Below, piece after piece: positions 22,801-34,374 of a stretch of 64,000 nucleotides of DNA. The translations under genes and the position numbers were made by a program. How positions within the stretch are numbered: position 1 is the stretch's first letter; every line of letters starts with the position of its first letter. Under the pieces are notes generated by a model. That model was not told the origin of the DNA. It searched no databases and saw only the letters and a program-made list of their open reading frames with translations. The DNA is taken from contig JAPVLO010000044.1 in assembly GCA_027257055.1 (NCBI GenBank), positions 1,674,001 through 1,738,000 on the forward strand, written 5' to 3'. Origin of the DNA: Cephalopachus bancanus (lineage: Eukaryota > Chordata > Mammalia > Primates > Tarsiidae).

Positions 22801-24269
22801 TCTTAATATTATTCTTCTAATAAATTGTTTTCCTACTCCATTTCTGAAGATTACATTATTAATATTGCTATTCTAGTATATTGTTCTCACACTCCCTTTC
22901 ATTCCTCTTTGTAAGTCAAATTTGGGATGTTTGGATAAAGAGCTCTCTTGCATTTTATCCTCTATGCCAAAACCCAAATCCCCACTCTCTGAGTGTCTTC
23001 CCATTGCGAGTTTCTGCTCCCCACACTGTGACAACTGTGTCTTTCCTGGTTAGTAGCTGATGAGTCCATCAAAAATGCTTTTGTAATGCAACGATTTAGG
23101 GGTTGCTTAAGTGCCTAATGGAATGTATGATACTGACAGCTCCCCAGGGATGGAAGTTGTGTTTACAACAACGTGCTCCAGGGGGTACCAAACAGGTAAC
23201 CAACCCAACGTACTCAGGATCACCATCCAGCAAGTTGGGTAAAGTCTACCCAGTGCTTGTTCTGGCTTCTATGTAATGGTGGTTTGGGAGCCAATATTAT
23301 ACCAGTCTTGTTTGCAGGTATCCACAGCATGGGTCTCCATCCCCAACCTGTGTTGTTTTCCCTTGTTGCTCTCTTCTTGCCAATGATTCCTGTTCAAAAT
23401 GTGTCTGACCCCTCTCCTGCACCATCAAAGTCCTGTTCTCTAAGCAACAGGTTGAGTTCTCTGAGAATAGTATATTCTTGGTATTGAGCAACCTCTCAAT
23501 AAAAAACACTTGAGTTTTAAAGTGTGATTCCCCAAAATAATCTGCAATTCAAGTTGACTATTGAGTGCCTACTGGTTACTGAGCCTAGTACTCAAGGCTG
23601 CTTGGGAGGGTGAAGAATGAAAAGACAGTAGATATAAACAGTAACAAGCACCAGCTGGACCTCAAGGACCTCAGAGTTAAGTTGGGAACCTTGTCATGGT
23701 TACATCTCAGAACGATGCAAGAACAACTAGTAAGGGCTAATCAAGGTGGAATCAAAACCTGGGGCCTTCACCAAGGAGGAATAATTAGGCGATCAGGACA
23801 AATGCCATGGAGGAGCAGTTCTTGAGCTGGGCGTTATAGTATGAGAAGGTTTTTCAAGGGGTAGAAAATGAAGAAATGGCACTTCTGGCTAAAAAAAAAC
23901 AGCAGGATCAAGGACACAGAGTCCCCCAAATGCATTTTGTTTTAGAAATGTCAGGGAAAAGCCAAGAGTGGCAAGGACCTTGATAATATAGAGGACGACT
24001 ACAGAGAATAAAGCTCATATATGAATTATATCAGTCATTATAGCAGGATTTGTCATTTACTGAGTACCTAGTGTTTTCTAGACCCTATAGTAGATAGCTT
24101 ATTAATAAAAGCAAATCTCTGTTAAGATGTATAGAGGACATACTGTGCTATCCACTGTGCTAAGCACTCGATGTGAATTTACATTTCTAGGTAAATAAGC
24201 TCTATTATCTGTGAGAACATTTTGTTTTCTCTGTTCTACTTTTGATTTATAAGATACTAAGCATTCTTC
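22801..24269. other. Unique sequence with weak L2-like parts
   Basis: Mostly unrecognised. 23550-23700 (GACTATTGAGTGCCTACTGG, CAAGGACCTCAGAG) faintly resembles L2. No gene is seen; the 76-codon frame at 23257 has no recognisable domain. Confidence 0.4.
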
Positions 24270-24505
24270 AAGCAGTGCAGTAGGTGAATACCTGAGCTTT
24301 CAAGCCCAGCTCCATGTTTTACTAGCAATGTGATCCTGGACAAGTTACTCTCCCCTCTTGAAGCTCGGTTTCCTCATCTGTAAAATAAGATCAGTTAAAT
24401 TAGTGCCATCACAAGGTGGTTGGGAAGAGTAAATAAGAGACCACCTAAACAGTACCTTAGCACAGAATCTGGCTGAGATAAACACTTAATAAAAGCTAGT
24501 TATTA
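24270..24505 (+). mobile_element. MIR element
   Basis: CAAGCCCAGCTCCATGTTTT, AATGTGATCCTGGACAAGTT, TTTCCTCATCTGTAAAATAA and the terminal AACACTTAATAAAAGCTAGT mark a near-complete MIR. It abuts the RPL32 pseudogene, so the retrocopy apparently landed at or in its 3' end. Confidence 0.85.
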
Positions 24506-25325
24506 CTCTTCCTTGGTGCTGCCTACCGAGGTGGCAGCCATCTCCTACCCAGCATCATGGCTGCCCTCAGACTCCTGTGAAACCCAAGATCGTCAAAAAG
24601 AGGACCAAGAAGTTCATCTAGCACCAGTCAGACCAATATATCAAGATTAAGCATAACTGGAGGAAGCCCAGAGGTATTGACAACAGGGTGTGTAGAAGAT
24701 TCAAGGACCAGATCTTGATGCCCAACATTGGTTACGGGAGCAACAAGAAAACAAAACATGCTGCCCAGTGGCTTCTGGAAGTTTCTGGTCCACAATGTCA
24801 AGGAGCTGGAAGTGCTGCTGATGTGCAACAAATCTTATTGTGCTGAGATTGCTTACAGCGTTTCCTCCAAGAATCGCAAAGCCATTGTAGAAAGAACAGC
24901 CCAAGCCGGGCTCAGTGGCTCAGCCTGTAATCCCGCGCCTTTGGGAGGCCGAAGTGAGTGGATTACCTGAGCCCGCGGGTTCAAGACCCGCCTGGGCAAC
25001 GAGACCTCATCTCTACAATAAATCAAAAAATTAGCCAGGCATGGTAGCGCATGCCTGTAATTCCGGCTACTTGGAAGGCTGAGGCGGAAGGATCGCCGGA
25101 TCCCAGCAGGTCGAGGCTGCGGTGGCCAGGAGCGGCCCCCGCACCCCAGTCTGGGCGACAGAGTGAGACTCCAACTCAAAAAAAAAAAAACAAAGAAAGA
25201 ACAGCCCAGCTGGCCATCAGAGTCACCAATTCTAATGCAAGGCTGTACAGTGAAGAAAATGAATAGATAGCTCATGTGTGGGTTTTATTTGTGTTTAAAT
25301 AAAACTACTAAAATTGCAAAAAAAA
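24506..25325 (+). pseudogene. Processed RPL32 pseudogene, interrupted by Alu
   Basis: A retrocopy of the mRNA for large-subunit ribosomal protein L32. It includes the 5' UTR (CTTCCTTGGTGCTGCCTACC), a start codon at 24557, the coding body, a stop at 25264-25266, the 3' UTR with AATAAA, and an A-tail at about 25318-25325. Recognisable L32 segments are [73 protein letters not shown] and, after the insertion, QLAIRVTNSNARLYSEENE. It lacks introns. A one-base loss in CTCCTGTGAAACC makes a stop at codon 8; a CGG-type codon has become TAG (TTCATCTAGCACCAG); and a two-base loss in AAAACAAAACATGCTGCC shifts the frame. A 290-base Alu splits the 3' coding part. The copy is clearly non-functional. I am sure of the family; the age relative to the Alu follows from the nesting. 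Confidence 0.96.
24904..25193 (+). mobile_element. Young-class Alu nested in the RPL32 pseudogene
   Basis: A full dimer with a perfect 15-base target-site duplication AGAAAGAACAGCCCA (24889-24903 and 25194-25208). The B-box stem is GCGGGTTCAAGACCCGC, with all five pairs intact. CAACGAGACC shows the ACTTGG-loss form still carrying CAA. The linker is CAATAAATCAAAAAATTAG. Removing it restores the pseudogene reading across the insertion point. Confidence 0.97.
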
Positions 25326-26214
25326 TCTGGTTGCTATTATTATAATTCCACCACCACCCCTTTGCTGAAGACCAATACAGTCGTCCTGAGAACATACTGT
25401 AGACTGAGAGAAAACATTGTATTTCCTTTGTCTGTTTTCTACTACCTGGCATGTTGACTCTCTTTTCAAATCATCAGCTAAAAGGACAGACTTGATGACT
25501 TCAATGTACTTCTGGCTCTGAAATTCCTGGAATAACTCATGCAAATACTCCTCTTCCAGGACGCCTGGTCAGATCTCTTCAACCCATAAAGCTCCTCTGC
25601 TCTGCTGAATGTTTAGCTGTGGTTCATCTTGGGCTGTTCACTATTAACCGACAGGGCCCAAGGAGAAGAGCATCTCGTCTACATCCTCTGAGAACTCAGA
25701 GTGTCTTGGGGTAAAAGCCAGGAGTGTTAGAGGGAGAGGAGCATAGTGTGGAGGGGTCTCTGGCAGTGTTCTGGGTTGTCCTGCTCCCCTAAATACCCAC
25801 CCAACCAACCGGCAGCAACTCTCATCCTTTTTGTACCCATCCTCCTTCTTAAGTTACACAGCAAGAATGAATTTTCACTTCTGAGACCACATTCTTCTTG
25901 AAAATGTTATTGTACTGATGAAAACCTGCCACAATCCATCTTTCATTTTCTCTTGATTCGCTATCTCTACATTTTAAGGTGTTTAGGATTTAGGGACTTT
26001 AAGAAAATCATCAAGTATTTAAATCACTCTCTCTCCTCTTTATTGATAGAGACTCAAGCCTGCTGATTAACTTTTCAATCAAAGCTGCCTACAACACACA
26101 GGCTGGTACAGGCAATAGCAACTGCAGCTTTGGCGACAACTAAAGTAGTCATTTAGCTGACTTCTTCGTGTTTCTAGCTCACTAACCCCCCTCTCCATGC
26201 TGAATCTGTTCAAC
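25326..26214. other. Unique sequence, nothing recognised
   Basis: No transposon, RNA or coding signature is recognised. Confidence 0.45.
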
Positions 26215-26405
26215 TGTGATTTCATAGCCCTCACAGGATCCTCTATATATGTCAAAAGTATTATTCTCCACCTTTTACATTTGGGAAAACAGAAACCTAA
26301 AGACAGCAGCCAGGTTGGCAAAGGTCACACAGCCAAAAAATGGCATACTTAAGGAAATAACCCAGCCACCCTGACCCACGGGCCCACTCTCTTGACCACT
26401 AGTTC
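26215..26405 (-). mobile_element. MIR element, antisense
   Basis: Antisense MIR phrases: CCACCTTTTACATTTGGGAA, AGGTTGGCAAAGGTCACACA and GCCCACTCTCTTGACCACTA. Confidence 0.8.
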
Positions 26406-26863
26406 ACTGGATTTATCATCTTCTGTTCTATCTGTGTTCACTCAGAACTTATTGAGAGCAATGCCTTTGTCTGCCTTATAGTTGCCTTGCAGCCTGGGAC
26501 CAAGCAGGTGCTCAAAGTGTTCAAATCAGTTGTCCTTCTATAAATAAGAGTTTAATCTGGGTCAGACCAGTTCTAGATCACAGGGATAAAGCTGTGAATG
26601 TAGCTTAGGTCTCAGTCCTCATGAAGCTTAAGTTGCAGTGGATGGAGTGCTCTGCTTTAATTCTTGGTCTGCTGTGACAAACTCATTGTTTTCTAGACCT
26701 TTACTTAATGCAGTTTCTCTGGTTTTCTAGGGAGCAGCGTCATTAAGCTCAGACTATTTACACCAGCATAGGAGGTGCAAGGTGGTCTTGGTCACTGCCC
26801 CTGAGCAGTTGCCTGCCATGACCTGTATTCTTTTCTTCCAGAATCTAGAATAAAAAACATCCC
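26406..26863. other. Unique sequence with weak MIR/L2-like text
   Basis: TTGCAGCCTGGGACCAAGCA and GCAGGTGCTCAAAGTGTTC resemble an old MIR/L2 end. The rest is unrecognised. Confidence 0.35.
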
Positions 26864-27163
26864 AGGCTGGGCATGGTGGCTCACACCTATAATCCCAGCA
26901 CTTTAGGAGGTAGAGACGAGAAGATTGCCTGAGCCCACAGGTTCGAGACCAGCCTGAGCAACTTGGCGAGACCTTGTCTCTACAATTAATTTAAAAAATT
27001 AGCCAGGTGTGGTGGAGTGCGCCTGTACTTCTAGCTAATTGGAAGGCTGAGGCGGAAGGATAGCCTGAGCCCAGCAGGTGGAGGCTACGGTGGCCATGAG
27101 CGTGCCTCTGCACTCCAGCCTGGGCAACAGAGTGAGACTCCAACTCAAAAAAATACAAAAAAA
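26864..27163 (+). mobile_element. Older-class Alu
   Basis: A full dimer with the ancestral-type A box (GGCTCACACCTATAATCC) and B box ACAGGTTCGAGACCAGC without the stem. It retains CAACTTGGCGAGACC and a TTAATTTAAAAAATTAG linker. The flanks AAAAAACATCCC and AAAAGACATCCC are the likely target-site duplication. Confidence 0.93.
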
Positions 27164-27175
27164 TAAAAGACATCC

Positions 27176-28040
27176 CCCTATCCATGTGAGGAGATGGAAG
27201 AGAGAGAAACATAAAGAAGTAACATCTCAGCAATTAAGCTGCAGAAAGGAGGGCTGGAGGTGGGGAACCTCCCTTCTGGAGAGTCCATCTCTCCTAATTT
27301 ATAGTCTCATTGAGGAGCATTTTAAACCTATGTTGTTTGCCATCAACATCAAAATGTCTCTCTTGATTGTAAACTTCTGGAAGGTGAGACTGAGAACATT
27401 AGTGGTTATGTAAATGGCCCAATGACATTAGTTTGCTGTTCCCACAACAGATGGCTGGCTTTCTACGGCCAGAATTCTATCATTCTTTTGGAATCTTTGG
27501 TAACTGACTGACCCTTTCTGGGAGGCAGATTTTCTACCAGCATAATGAGAGGGTTTGCTCCAAGTTCCCTCATGAGGTAGCTGTGTGATCATCTCCTGGG
27601 CCCCCTACCACATGTTAAGATGTTCTGTGATGCTTCAGTGGCAGTGCCTAACTGGTTTCACCCATTTAACACCGAGTATTGAATCCAGTTGGGACGTGGG
27701 TAAGGCCAAAGCAGATGGGAAAGGAACTGGCACTGCAAGGGTCCCCACTGGGAATGAGGAGTAAATCCTTCGAGAACAGTAGTATAAGGCAAGCAGTGAT
27801 GCTCACACCCATGAGTGGTGCCCAGGGGAAGCTTGCCAAACCGCATCATGTTACCTGCTTATTTCAGCACCAGGAGCCTTTTGTCAAGAAAGGTAAGGAA
27901 GAGCTTCTGATGATGACAGCCAACTTCTCTTTGACTCAGGTTTCAATCTTCACAGTGATTTCTGTTCTCATTATTTAATTTCCTTCTCATCAGACAGAAT
28001 TAAATACCAAATACCACTCCCGGGTCTTCTAAAGTCCAAT
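27176..28040. other. Unique sequence, nothing recognised
   Basis: No repeat or gene is recognised. The 99-codon frame at 27679-27978 has no domain that I can identify. Confidence 0.45.
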
Positions 28041-28189
28041 TGCCCAAATGCTTTGTTTCCAACTTATATAAAAGTTTAAATTTCCTCTTCCCTTTCTCAA
28101 ATTCCTGCCAAAACAGTCATCAGCAATGAAATTTTTGAAGATAATTAGTATATCAGATATCTGTAATAAGCTAATCATGTATTTCTTGG

Positions 28190-28660
28190 ATTGTACTTGG
28201 CTGGTTAGCTGTTATTAATCACAAATATTATTCATGTCATTTGAAATATTCCTGTTGGCGGATGTTTTTATGCTTGAAGGATTCCAGCTAAAAGTCTTCA
28301 GCTGCAGATGCAGACCCTCTCCCCCACCTCTCCCCATGAGAGGCAAGATTTGATCCTGTCTTGTTGAACAGGGTTAACCTTCAGGGGGAACAGCATTAAG
28401 GGAAGTAATTATCCATTCACACTGAGCTGGCTACAAATAAAGTGAGAAAATCACCTTCTCAGAACTCACATGAAAAACATAATGTAGTTAATATTAAATA
28501 AAGGGATTGGGCAACCTAGCCTCTTTTTACAGTGTGTGCCGATGTGTCCTTGATCAGGGGCTGTTTTGTTTATGATTAATGAATGACTCACCTTGGGCTG
28601 TGTTCCGTTCAATGCATACCTCATTATGAATTTGAAGAGGTCATTTGTTCCTTGGATTTA
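28190..28660. promoter_or_regulatory. Candidate conserved non-coding element
   Basis: A repeat-free block with GCTGTTATTAATCACAAATA, CAGCTGCAGATGCAG, GGAAGTAATTATCCATTC, TTTATGATTAATGAATGACTC (motif region about 28569-28590) and TTCAATGCATACCTCATTA. The texture and TAAT density resemble developmental enhancers. This is unproven without cross-species alignment. Confidence 0.35.
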
Positions 28661-29834
28661 AAATAAAAACCTCTTTGTACATTCAGAAGGTTAAGAGTTT
28701 GATATTGATACAGAACCCAGGCAAAGAGAATTCAGAGACATTTGCTTTGAGTTGGTGGTGGTGGTTGTTGTTGTTGTTCCTTTATAACCTTCAGAATTTG
28801 GAGAGAAATTCTAAACCTGGGCTCTGATTCCAAAGCAGATCCTAAAATGGAATGGTTTGGGATCCTTATCTGTGGCAGCAGTACTGCCCTATAGTGCCAT
28901 GAATAGGAGAAGAACTTGGCATCCCACCGACATGGAGAGGGGCTCTCCTGGCTGTTCCAGGAGGAGCTTGAACAGGAGAGTTCAAATAGCACAAAAACAA
29001 AACAAAAGTAAACAAAATCTAAGGCCCAGGTACTCAAGTAGAATTGGGGCTTTCTTTTCTGTCCACATAGTTCACCAGCTTCTCTTTTAATATCTCTTTT
29101 TTCTCTTTAAAGCCATTTATCATGTTTATTGCAGTTTAATTTCATTCATATTTAAATGTCAGAATGAGCAGTAGTTTGCAATGTAATTAATCAGATCCTA
29201 CAAAAACCCAACTTTGATGCAGGTTATAATTGGACTAAAGGACTGTGTATCTGATTTTCTTTTGCAAGACTTCTGCTAAATAAAACCCTCTGATAAGGAA
29301 ATGTCTGTCTTTTTATCATTATACACACAGGTACTGAACACACACAAACATACATACCAAGCCTACATGCAAGCCAATTTATCAGAGGAAGATACATCTG
29401 CAGGTATTTTGTTTTTTCATTCAAATGCAGGGTAGGAGTTATGACACAGGAGAGAGCGCTTGTATGTTTGGGACACAACCCCAAGTTGAGCAAATAGCAC
29501 TTTTAAAGTCACCATCACTTTCAGCAGTGTTCACAAAAAAGTGTGGTTTGACCACCTGTGGGCCCCACCACAGTTCTGTTAATGATCTTTCCACAGGGGT
29601 ATGTGTGTTCACTTATGCATTCAAATGAGAGCTTGTAGCACAGAAATAAAAGCATATGCATGAACAGACCTTGGCGGTTGACTGAGGATGCCCACTTCAT
29701 GGTAGACATAGTTCATTAGTCACCTAGCCAACTTTTTTTAAAAGTCAAGTTATTTCTTTATGTGTGGGAGAAACTATGTCCTTTGATCACAGCCATTAAG
29801 ATGGAATTAAGTAACAGCAAATCTCAGAGACCCC
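28661..29834. other. Unique sequence, nothing recognised
   Basis: It contains a short (GGT/TTG)n trinucleotide run at 28753-28780. A TAAT-rich part at 29100-29235 may continue the enhancer-like texture. No transposon or coding exon is recognised. Confidence 0.4.
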
Positions 29835-29985
29835 AGCATTTACTTCTAACTCCATCACCAAGTAGCTGTGTGACCTTGAAGAAGCCATTTTCCCCCTCTG
29901 GGCTTTAGGGCTATTGCCATATAATGAGGTCTTTGGACTAGATAATCTTTAAAATTCTTCTTTACCATCACTGGTCTATGATTTT
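29835..29985 (+). mobile_element. MIR element
   Basis: ACTCCATCACCAAGTAGCTG, TGTGACCTTGAAGAAGCCA and CTCTGGGCTTTAGGGCTATT match the MIR core and 3' region. Confidence 0.75.
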
Positions 29986-30510
29986 TTTTTCTAGAAATGA
30001 TGTCCTTCTTGTCAATGTTTTATGATTTTGTTCAAATACAAAAATAGCTAACACAAGGGAGGAAACAACTTCACTTCAAAATGTCCTTTTGGTGAAGTTA
30101 GAGTCTTGCTGCTTCACAAACCAAATTAGAGATCAATGTTTTGTCCTCTATAACCTTCATTGGCTTCATAGGCCTATGAGCACCTGTCACACACTCAATA
30201 CATTCAGGTTTTGTTGATTACTGTCATTAAGTACTGTCATGGCTGAGCAGCAGACTGGCTACTTCAATGAAAACAAATATACAATTTTTACAACTAGAAA
30301 TAGAATTATCTTTTATTTGCTGACTTTACTAGTGAAAATATAACTGGAATCATATTATTGTGAAGTAAAATACCAAGTATGATCTCATAGATATCCTCAT
30401 CCAACTTGACAATTTCCAAAACAACATGAACTTCCAAAAAATTTAACGAAGTTTCATAGGAAAGTTTTCTCTAATTACCATAAAACATTTGTTTAAAAGA
30501 CTCAGGACAC
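29986..30510. other. Unique AT-rich sequence
   Basis: Nothing recognised beyond a T-run. Confidence 0.45.
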
Positions 30511-30631
30511 GGCCAGGCTCAGTGGCTCAGCCTGTAATCCCAGCACTTTGGGAGACTGAGGTGAGTGGTTTGCCTGAGCCCAAGGGTTCAAGACCAGCCA
30601 GGGCAGCTTGGCGAGACCTCGTCTCTACAAA

Positions 30632-30666
<35 letters not shown>

Positions 30667-30803
30667 AAATTAGTCGGTCATGGTAGTGTGCACCTATAGT
30701 TCCGGCTACTTGGAAGGCTGAGACGGAAGGACCACCAGAGCCCAGCAGGCCACTGCACTCCAGCCTGGGTGATGGAGTAAGATTTCAACTAAAAAAAAAA
30801 AAA
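30511..30803 (+). mobile_element. Alu, intermediate: short A box, ancestral B box
   Basis: The dimer combines the shortened A box (GGCTCAGCCTG) with the older B box (AAGGGTTCAAGACCAGC) and long CAGCTTGGCGAGACC. It therefore sits between the old and palindrome classes. The middle linker has expanded to (AAAT)n at 30631-30667. The right monomer has lost about 27 bases between CCCAGCAG and GCCACTGCACTCC. Confidence 0.93.
30629..30668 (+). repeat. (AAAT)n microsatellite inside an Alu linker
   Basis: About ten AAAT units seeded in the A-rich linker between the two Alu monomers. Confidence 0.95.
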
Positions 30804-30898
30804 AGTACACAAGCAATAGTGATAAGGTTTTTAAAAATGTATTACAAAATAAGAGAGAGAATTGGATGGAGCAAAGATTTTTAATAATCACTCTACGC

Positions 30899-31193
30899 AG
30901 CCGGGCTCGGTGGCTTAGCCTGTAATCCCGCGCCTTTGGGAGGCTGAGGTGAGTGGATTGCCTGAGCCCGCGGGTTTGAGACCCGCCTGGGCAGCGAGAC
31001 CTCATCTCTACAATAAATCAAAAAAATCAGCCAGGCATGGTAGCACATACCTGTAATTCTGGTTACTTGGAAGGCTGAGGTGGAAGGATCGCCAGAGCCC
31101 AGCAGGTCGAGGCTGCGGTGGCTGGGAGCGGCCACTGCACTCCAGTATGGGCAACAGAGTGAGACTCCAACTCAAAAAAAAAACCAAAAAACA
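30899..31193 (+). mobile_element. Young-class Alu
   Basis: A full dimer with a perfect 16-base target-site duplication AATAATCACTCTACGC (30883-30898 and 31194-31209). The B-box stem GCGGGTTTGAGACCCGC is fully paired. It has the CAGCGAGACC short form and the CAATAAATCAAAAAAATCAG linker. Confidence 0.97.
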
Positions 31194-31394
31194 AATAATC
31201 ACTCTACGCTCAAAAAAATGTTCCCATCATTTTGAGAAAATGGAGGAGCCAAAAAGTGGTAAGTGAATCAGTTTTATCATATGTAACATAAGTAGCCATT
31301 ATCTATCTATGTTTTAGCTGGAAAAGGAAAGCCCACTAAGCCAGCATGGAAATACTAACACCCCAAACAAACAAAATACTGCTTTTATTTTATT

Positions 31395-31690
31395 TATTTT
31401 ATTTTTTAATTTTTTTTTGAGTTGGAGTCTCACTCTGTCGCCCAGACTGGAGTGCAGTGGCCGCTCCCGGCCACCGCAGCCTCGACCTGCTGGGCTCCGG
31501 CGATCCTTCCGCCTCAGCCTTCCGAGTAGCTGGAATTACAGGCATGCGGTACCACGCCCGGCTGATTTTTTGATTTATTGTAGAGATGAGGTCTCGCTGC
31601 CCAGGCGAGTCTCGAACCGCGGGCTCAGGCAATCCACTCACCTCAGCCTCCCAAGAGCGTGGGATTACAGACTGAGCCACTGAGCCCGGC
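31395..31690 (-). mobile_element. Young-class Alu, - strand
   Basis: A full dimer in - orientation with the short CAGCGAGACC form and CAATAAATCAAAAAATCAG linker. In its own sense the B box reads GCGGTTCGAGACTCGC, one G lost from the stem. The flanks TGCTTTTATTTTA and TGCTTTGATTTTA are the probable target-site duplication. It faces the 30899 copy about 200 bases away. Confidence 0.94.
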
Positions 31691-33290
31691 TTGCTTTGAT
31701 TTTAAATAAGGAATTCGTGTGTGCTTTTCATCTTCATTATCACATATTGGCTGCTGCAGTTCCGGAAGTTCCACCCAGTGACTTCTTCTTACATCTTATT
31801 GGCCATAACTCTCTCCCCTCACCCTACTCCCATCAAGGACCTCAAGGATGATCACTGGAAGGTCCCTAGAAAAAAAGAGGTTGAAAATGATTTAGTTCAG
31901 CTAAGTACCGGTGTCTGTCACACTAACCTAGTATCCCACTGCTAAAGAAATGACAAAGTGAACTCTCAAATGATGCTTGGTAGTACTTCCTTTTATTAAC
32001 ACCAGTGATATACTTATTTTCTGGTAACCCCATTCTTGGTAGCCTGGGGCAGTTTCTTCTTACAGGGTTTATCTTGTCTTATATGAGGCATTAGATGTAT
32101 AAGATGAATGTGACTACTCCGACCTTACCTTTTTAATACATAGAGTACTGAAAGACTTCACTTGCTACCTCCTATATTCTTCTCCTACCCGCTTCTTCCC
32201 AACTCTGAGCAAGACAGCCCCTCCAGACAATGTGGAACATAATTTGCACTGACTGCTCATCATATGGGAGAAAAGACAGAACTCAACTCACTCTCACAAT
32301 AATAAGCAAAGAGATGGAGCCAATAATTCCTTCATTTAAACTGCTCGATTTCCAGAGAGGATGCTTGTCACTTTCTCTAACTGCAGCTATTTCTGCTTTT
32401 GCTAGTAACACCCACGTTTCTTTTACACAATCACATGTCCCCCTTTCAGTTCATGGCATTCAGGGTGACTAACACTGTCTTCAAGATCTAGAGATGTTGT
32501 ATAGCCTAGACCTTGCCCATCAATTAGTGCACTTCCCTCTCCTGAGCGACCATCTCAGAGAGGTCATGTGGCTAAGATGAACCAAAGAGAATTTTTCATG
32601 AACTTTTGCTGAAACCTTAGAAAAGAGATGTTCTTTTTCTCTCCCCAGGGTTGCTAGGGTGGTATAATGTCATGTAGCCTGCATCTACTGGTCACCACCA
32701 CAGTGGGAAGATCTGGCCAATGATAGAATGTAGGAAAGCAGAGAGGAAAGGGCAGAAGGGGCGGAGAGAGAGAGAGACAGAGTGAGATGGGGGGCCGAGA
32801 GAGAGAGAGAGAGAAGGAGAGAGAGGGAGAGAAAGAGAGATAAGGAAAGAGAGAGAAATCTGATGATGCTGTTTTGGCACCTATATCCTACCTACCTTGC
32901 CTGGTCTTATAACTTAAATATGCCAAGAAATCTCTTTTTCAGATCAAACCCATTTATTTGAGTTAAATTTCCGGTCACTTGCAGTCAAAATGATCCTAAA
33001 CGGATATCTAAAAATGATAATCACCCCTTACCCATTTATTGTCCTTCATGATCTCCAAAGCCCTTACATATTATTTCTTTCACTCAGTCTTCTCCATGAA
33101 CCTGTGAGGAAGATAGTGTCATCCCAGCATTCACAGACAAATACAAACTAAGGCTATGACACATTCATTCTCTTCACTCTGGGAATGGTTACTGACTGAA
33201 TGTTCAAGGCTCTGTACTAAGCGCTAGAAATATAGTCACCAAGTCAGATGCCATCCCTGTTCTCAGGGGATTCCCAGTCTATGCATGTGC
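31691..33290. other. Unique sequence with a GA-rich tract
   Basis: No transposon is clearly recognised. A polypurine tract lies at 32757-32858, and weak MIR/L2 text at 33040-33210 (GCCCTTACATATTATTTC, ACCTGTGAGGAAGATAGTG). Confidence 0.4.
32757..32858 (+). repeat. (GA)n-rich polypurine tract
   Basis: About 100 bases of mostly G and A with GAGA periodicity on the + strand. The opposite strand reads as a Ser/Leu-rich artefact frame. Confidence 0.9.
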
Positions 33291-33299
33291 CTCCTTGTT

Positions 33300-33480
33300 C
33301 TCTGAGCTCCAGCCATGTTGAACATCTCCAATTTTCTTCACTATGCCATCCTTTCAGCCTTAGGGTCTTTGCACATGTTCTTCCCTCTATCTAGAATTAT
33401 CTTTCCCCTTCCTTCTCTAACTTAACCTTTTGATTCCTTTTGAATTATAAAGTTCTCAGGGAATGACATTTGACCATCTA
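33300..33480. mobile_element. L2-like fragment
   Basis: GAGCTCCAGCCATGTTGAAC, CCTTAGGGTCTTTGCACATG and TTCCCTCTATCTAGAATTAT are diverged forms of the widespread L2 phrases (CAGGGCCTTTGCACATGC, TCCCTCTGCCTGGAATG). Confidence 0.7.
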
Positions 33481-34292
33481 TGCCTTTTTGAACTGCTCTG
33501 TTTTTGTATGTCCACAGGTGGACTCTGACAGTGAATTGTCTAATTGGTGTGTATTGTCCTGTCCACTCTACTTGCTATTTGTGTTACAAAGTTCAAAAAC
33601 TCTATATTGTGTCATCACTTTTAAAAAATGTATGACCTAGAACACTTAGCAAATTCCAGAAAACTTTGAACTCCAGTTTGTTGAATATTGTAGTTTACGT
33701 TTTCTCTAATTTGTCCCGAACCATTTGTACCTTGGATTAGTAATCTATAACCAAACACAATTCTGGCTGGGCAAGTCTTTTCTCCTCCCTCCCACCCCCA
33801 AGTGATGATGCCAGGAACATGACTAAATCTATGTTCTTTTCCTTGAATTCTGTCAATATATTTATTTCAAGTCTTTATTCTGGTTTCTTTCTCCCTTTAT
33901 ATTTCATGGAAAAACTCTCCAGATAAGATCAGAACTGCTTTGAGATTTATCATCAGTAATCAAGCCTGACTCAAAAACAGAGTTCAAAAACATCTTTTTT
34001 CCACACTCAGATGCAAAAAAACAAAAAAAAAAGAGTTGGCCATAGCTGTCTTCCTTTATGTTTGTGTATGTAGATGTATTATGATATCTGACTGCCCCTT
34101 TAGTGGATTCCCATTGTTAATAGACATTGGTAGAAACTGTGATACAGACAAGCTACTTACAGATAACTTGAGGGAATCTAGATTAGTTCCTAGAAGAAAA
34201 GTTCCAAGTGTTTACAGAGCAGGGTAGCATATTGACTAAGCACTCTTACACCAGGCTCTGATGAACCTGTCCTTCTTAGAAGCCTGTCATTT
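33481..34292. other. Unique sequence, nothing recognised
   Basis: No repeat or gene is recognised apart from an A-run near 34014-34030. Confidence 0.45.
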
Positions 34293-34344
34293 GTGTCCTC
34301 ATCTGCCTAATGTGTCCTTCGTGTCCTCATCTGTCTAACGTGGA
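34293..34344 (+). repeat. 28-bp imperfect tandem duplication
   Basis: GTGTCCTCATCTGCCTAATG (from 34293) recurs as GTGTCCTCATCTGTCTAACG (from 34321) with a period of 28 bases. Confidence 0.92.
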
Positions 34345-34374
34345 CACCAATGGGACATTCCTCATAAGGGTTCG

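Noticed and set aside
24506..25325. Functional ribosomal protein L32 gene
   Set aside because: No introns, stop at codon 8, further stop and frameshift, and an Alu in the coding part.
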